DNA of 44,254 nucleotides. It comes from Candidatus Gastranaerophilales bacterium. GTDB taxonomy: Bacteria > Cyanobacteriota > Vampirovibrionia > Gastranaerophilales > Gastranaerophilaceae. Each line of letters starts with the position of its first letter. Within the stretch, counting starts at the first letter, position 1. Positions 43,524-44,254 of the stretch are shown piece after piece. Made by a program: the position numbers and the translations under genes. The notes below the pieces were generated by a model. It searched no databases, was not told the DNA's origin, and was given only the letters and a program-made list of their open reading frames with translations. The stretch covers positions 1-44,254 of the forward strand of contig CANQCO010000004.1 of NCBI GenBank assembly GCA_947589705.1, read 5' to 3'.

Positions 43524-44254
43524 ATGAGAAGAAAGATTAGTGCAGCTATAGTAGCAGCAGGGATGATGGTAATGAACAGCACTCCGGTATTTGCGACAGT
43601 TGGTGCAAATGTATTGCCGCAATATAATAGTGGAAGTTTATTTAATAATAACGTAAACGTACAGACCGGAAGCGGAATAACAGGAACTTTTCCGGACGGG
43701 AAACCGGATATGAATGTTCAAATACAAGGTGGTGCTGGTTCTGTAGGAACAGCAAGCTGGAACAGTTTTGATATAGGTTCAAGTAAACATGTAAATTTTG
43801 AATTTACAAATAATAATCAGACATCATTAAACAGAGTAGAAGCAGCAGGCGGAATGTCACAGATATATGGGAAATTGACAAACTCATGCGGAAGTAACTG
43901 CGGATATGCTTCAACAGGAAAAGTAATATTAATAAACCCGAACGGGGTATTATTCGGAACCGGTGCTAATGTAAACTTAAACTCATTTACGGTATCGACA
44001 CTTGACGGTAATTATACACAAGGCGCAGATGAAACAAAAGGCGGCAGTTTAACATTAAAGCCAAATACATCAGAAGCATATAATGGAAAAAATAAGGGAA
44101 TAATTGCTGTAGAGAACGGGGCAACAATATATGGAGATAAAGCTGTAAACTTTGCAGCAGATAACAGAATCATATTATATGAAGGTTCAAAAATAAAAAC
44201 AAATACAGGAAACAATGCTAAATATACAAATGGCGGTGAATTAGCAATGGGCAA
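43524..44254 (+). CDS. Two-partner secreted exoprotein TpsA (haemagglutinin type), 5' part
   Basis: The frame starts at ATG 43524 after AAGGAG and is open to the end of the window (243 codons seen). A signal peptide (RKISAAIVAAGMMVMNSTPVFA) leads into the TPS domain: SWNSFDIGSSKHVNFEF, LNRVEAAGGMSQIYGKL, and the NPNGVLFG motif (with V-N-L-N-S-F) conserved in FhaB-type proteins. A CGSNC pair lies just before this. It is exported by TpsB, whose gene is divergent here and frameshifted. The passenger lies beyond the window; adhesion or toxin function is unknown. Confidence 0.9.
   Translation, partial: MRRKISAAIVAAGMMVMNSTPVFATVGANVLPQYNSGSLFNNNVNVQTGSGITGTFPDGKPDMNVQIQGGAGSVGTASWNSFDIGSSKHVNFEFTNNNQTSLNRVEAAGGMSQIYGKLTNSCGSNCGYASTGKVILINPNGVLFGTGANVNLNSFTVSTLDGNYTQGADETKGGSLTLKPNTSEAYNGKNKGIIAVENGATIYGDKAVNFAADNRIILYEGSKIKTNTGNNAKYTNGGELAMG

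Overview
The window is AT-rich, densely packed bacterial chromosome, read throughout with the standard code. The cell it implies has a Gram-negative envelope: kdsD and kdsC make the LPS sugar KDO, there is a two-partner secretion pair (TpsB barrel and TpsA exoprotein), and there is an RTX-repeat protein. It also has flagella (FliI, FliJ, a FliK-like protein and a FlgE/FlgG-family protein) and a LexA/UmuC SOS module. My best guess is a gut Vampirovibrionia/Melainabacteria member (Gastranaerophilales-like). That is an inference from base composition, gene mix and protein style, not from a marker gene.

Layout. 1-785: 3' part of fliI. 782-4991 (minus): dprA-topA-aroE, an apparent operon. 5041-8864 (minus): an accessory trio consisting of a five-helix membrane protein with two DUF1566-like modules, a metallopeptidase related to dipeptidyl peptidase III (M49), and a small unknown protein. 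8895-11216: kdsD-kdsC facing coaX. 11291-15885 (plus): small membrane protein, NTF2-like secreted protein, lspA, rluD with a terminator-like hairpin inside its first codons, LapA-like protein, RTX protein. 15931-16990: rpsL-rpsG with a strong promoter, a structured leader and a terminator, but no fusA/tuf. 17002-18115 (minus): low-complexity secreted protein and yajQ. 18187-20085: lexA-type repressor with a consensus promoter, embedded operator and apparently leaderless mRNA, then a hairpin and umuC. 20151-21844: tandem secreted paralogues. 21841-24051 (minus): rel. 24140-24704: yggU-secG. 24701-29923 (minus): pxpA, yvcK, panB, panC, a membrane protein and dut in tight array. 30131-32054: fliJ, fliK-like and flgE/flgG-like, then a terminator and a roughly 200-bp non-coding block of unusual composition. 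32367-35173: GNAT, LUD protein (minus), a Cys-cluster secreted protein and a beta-carbonic anhydrase. 35279-41363: a 1919-residue protein with papain-like catalytic motifs, then a small secreted protein. 41425-44254: tpsB (minus, with a frameshift) and divergent tpsA, which runs off the window.

Functional links. panB, panC and coaX cover three steps towards coenzyme A. KDO synthesis, the TPS pair, LspA, SecG and several signal-peptide proteins serve envelope building and export. FliI in one cluster and FliJ in another, about 30 kb apart, should work in one flagellar export apparatus. The most unusual items are the giant split papain-like protein, the leaderless self-controlled lexA with an uncommon operator, the hairpin inside rluD, the rpsL leader, the compositionally odd block near 32.2 kb and the frameshifted TpsB. 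I saw no tRNA, rRNA, CRISPR array, transposase or phage gene.
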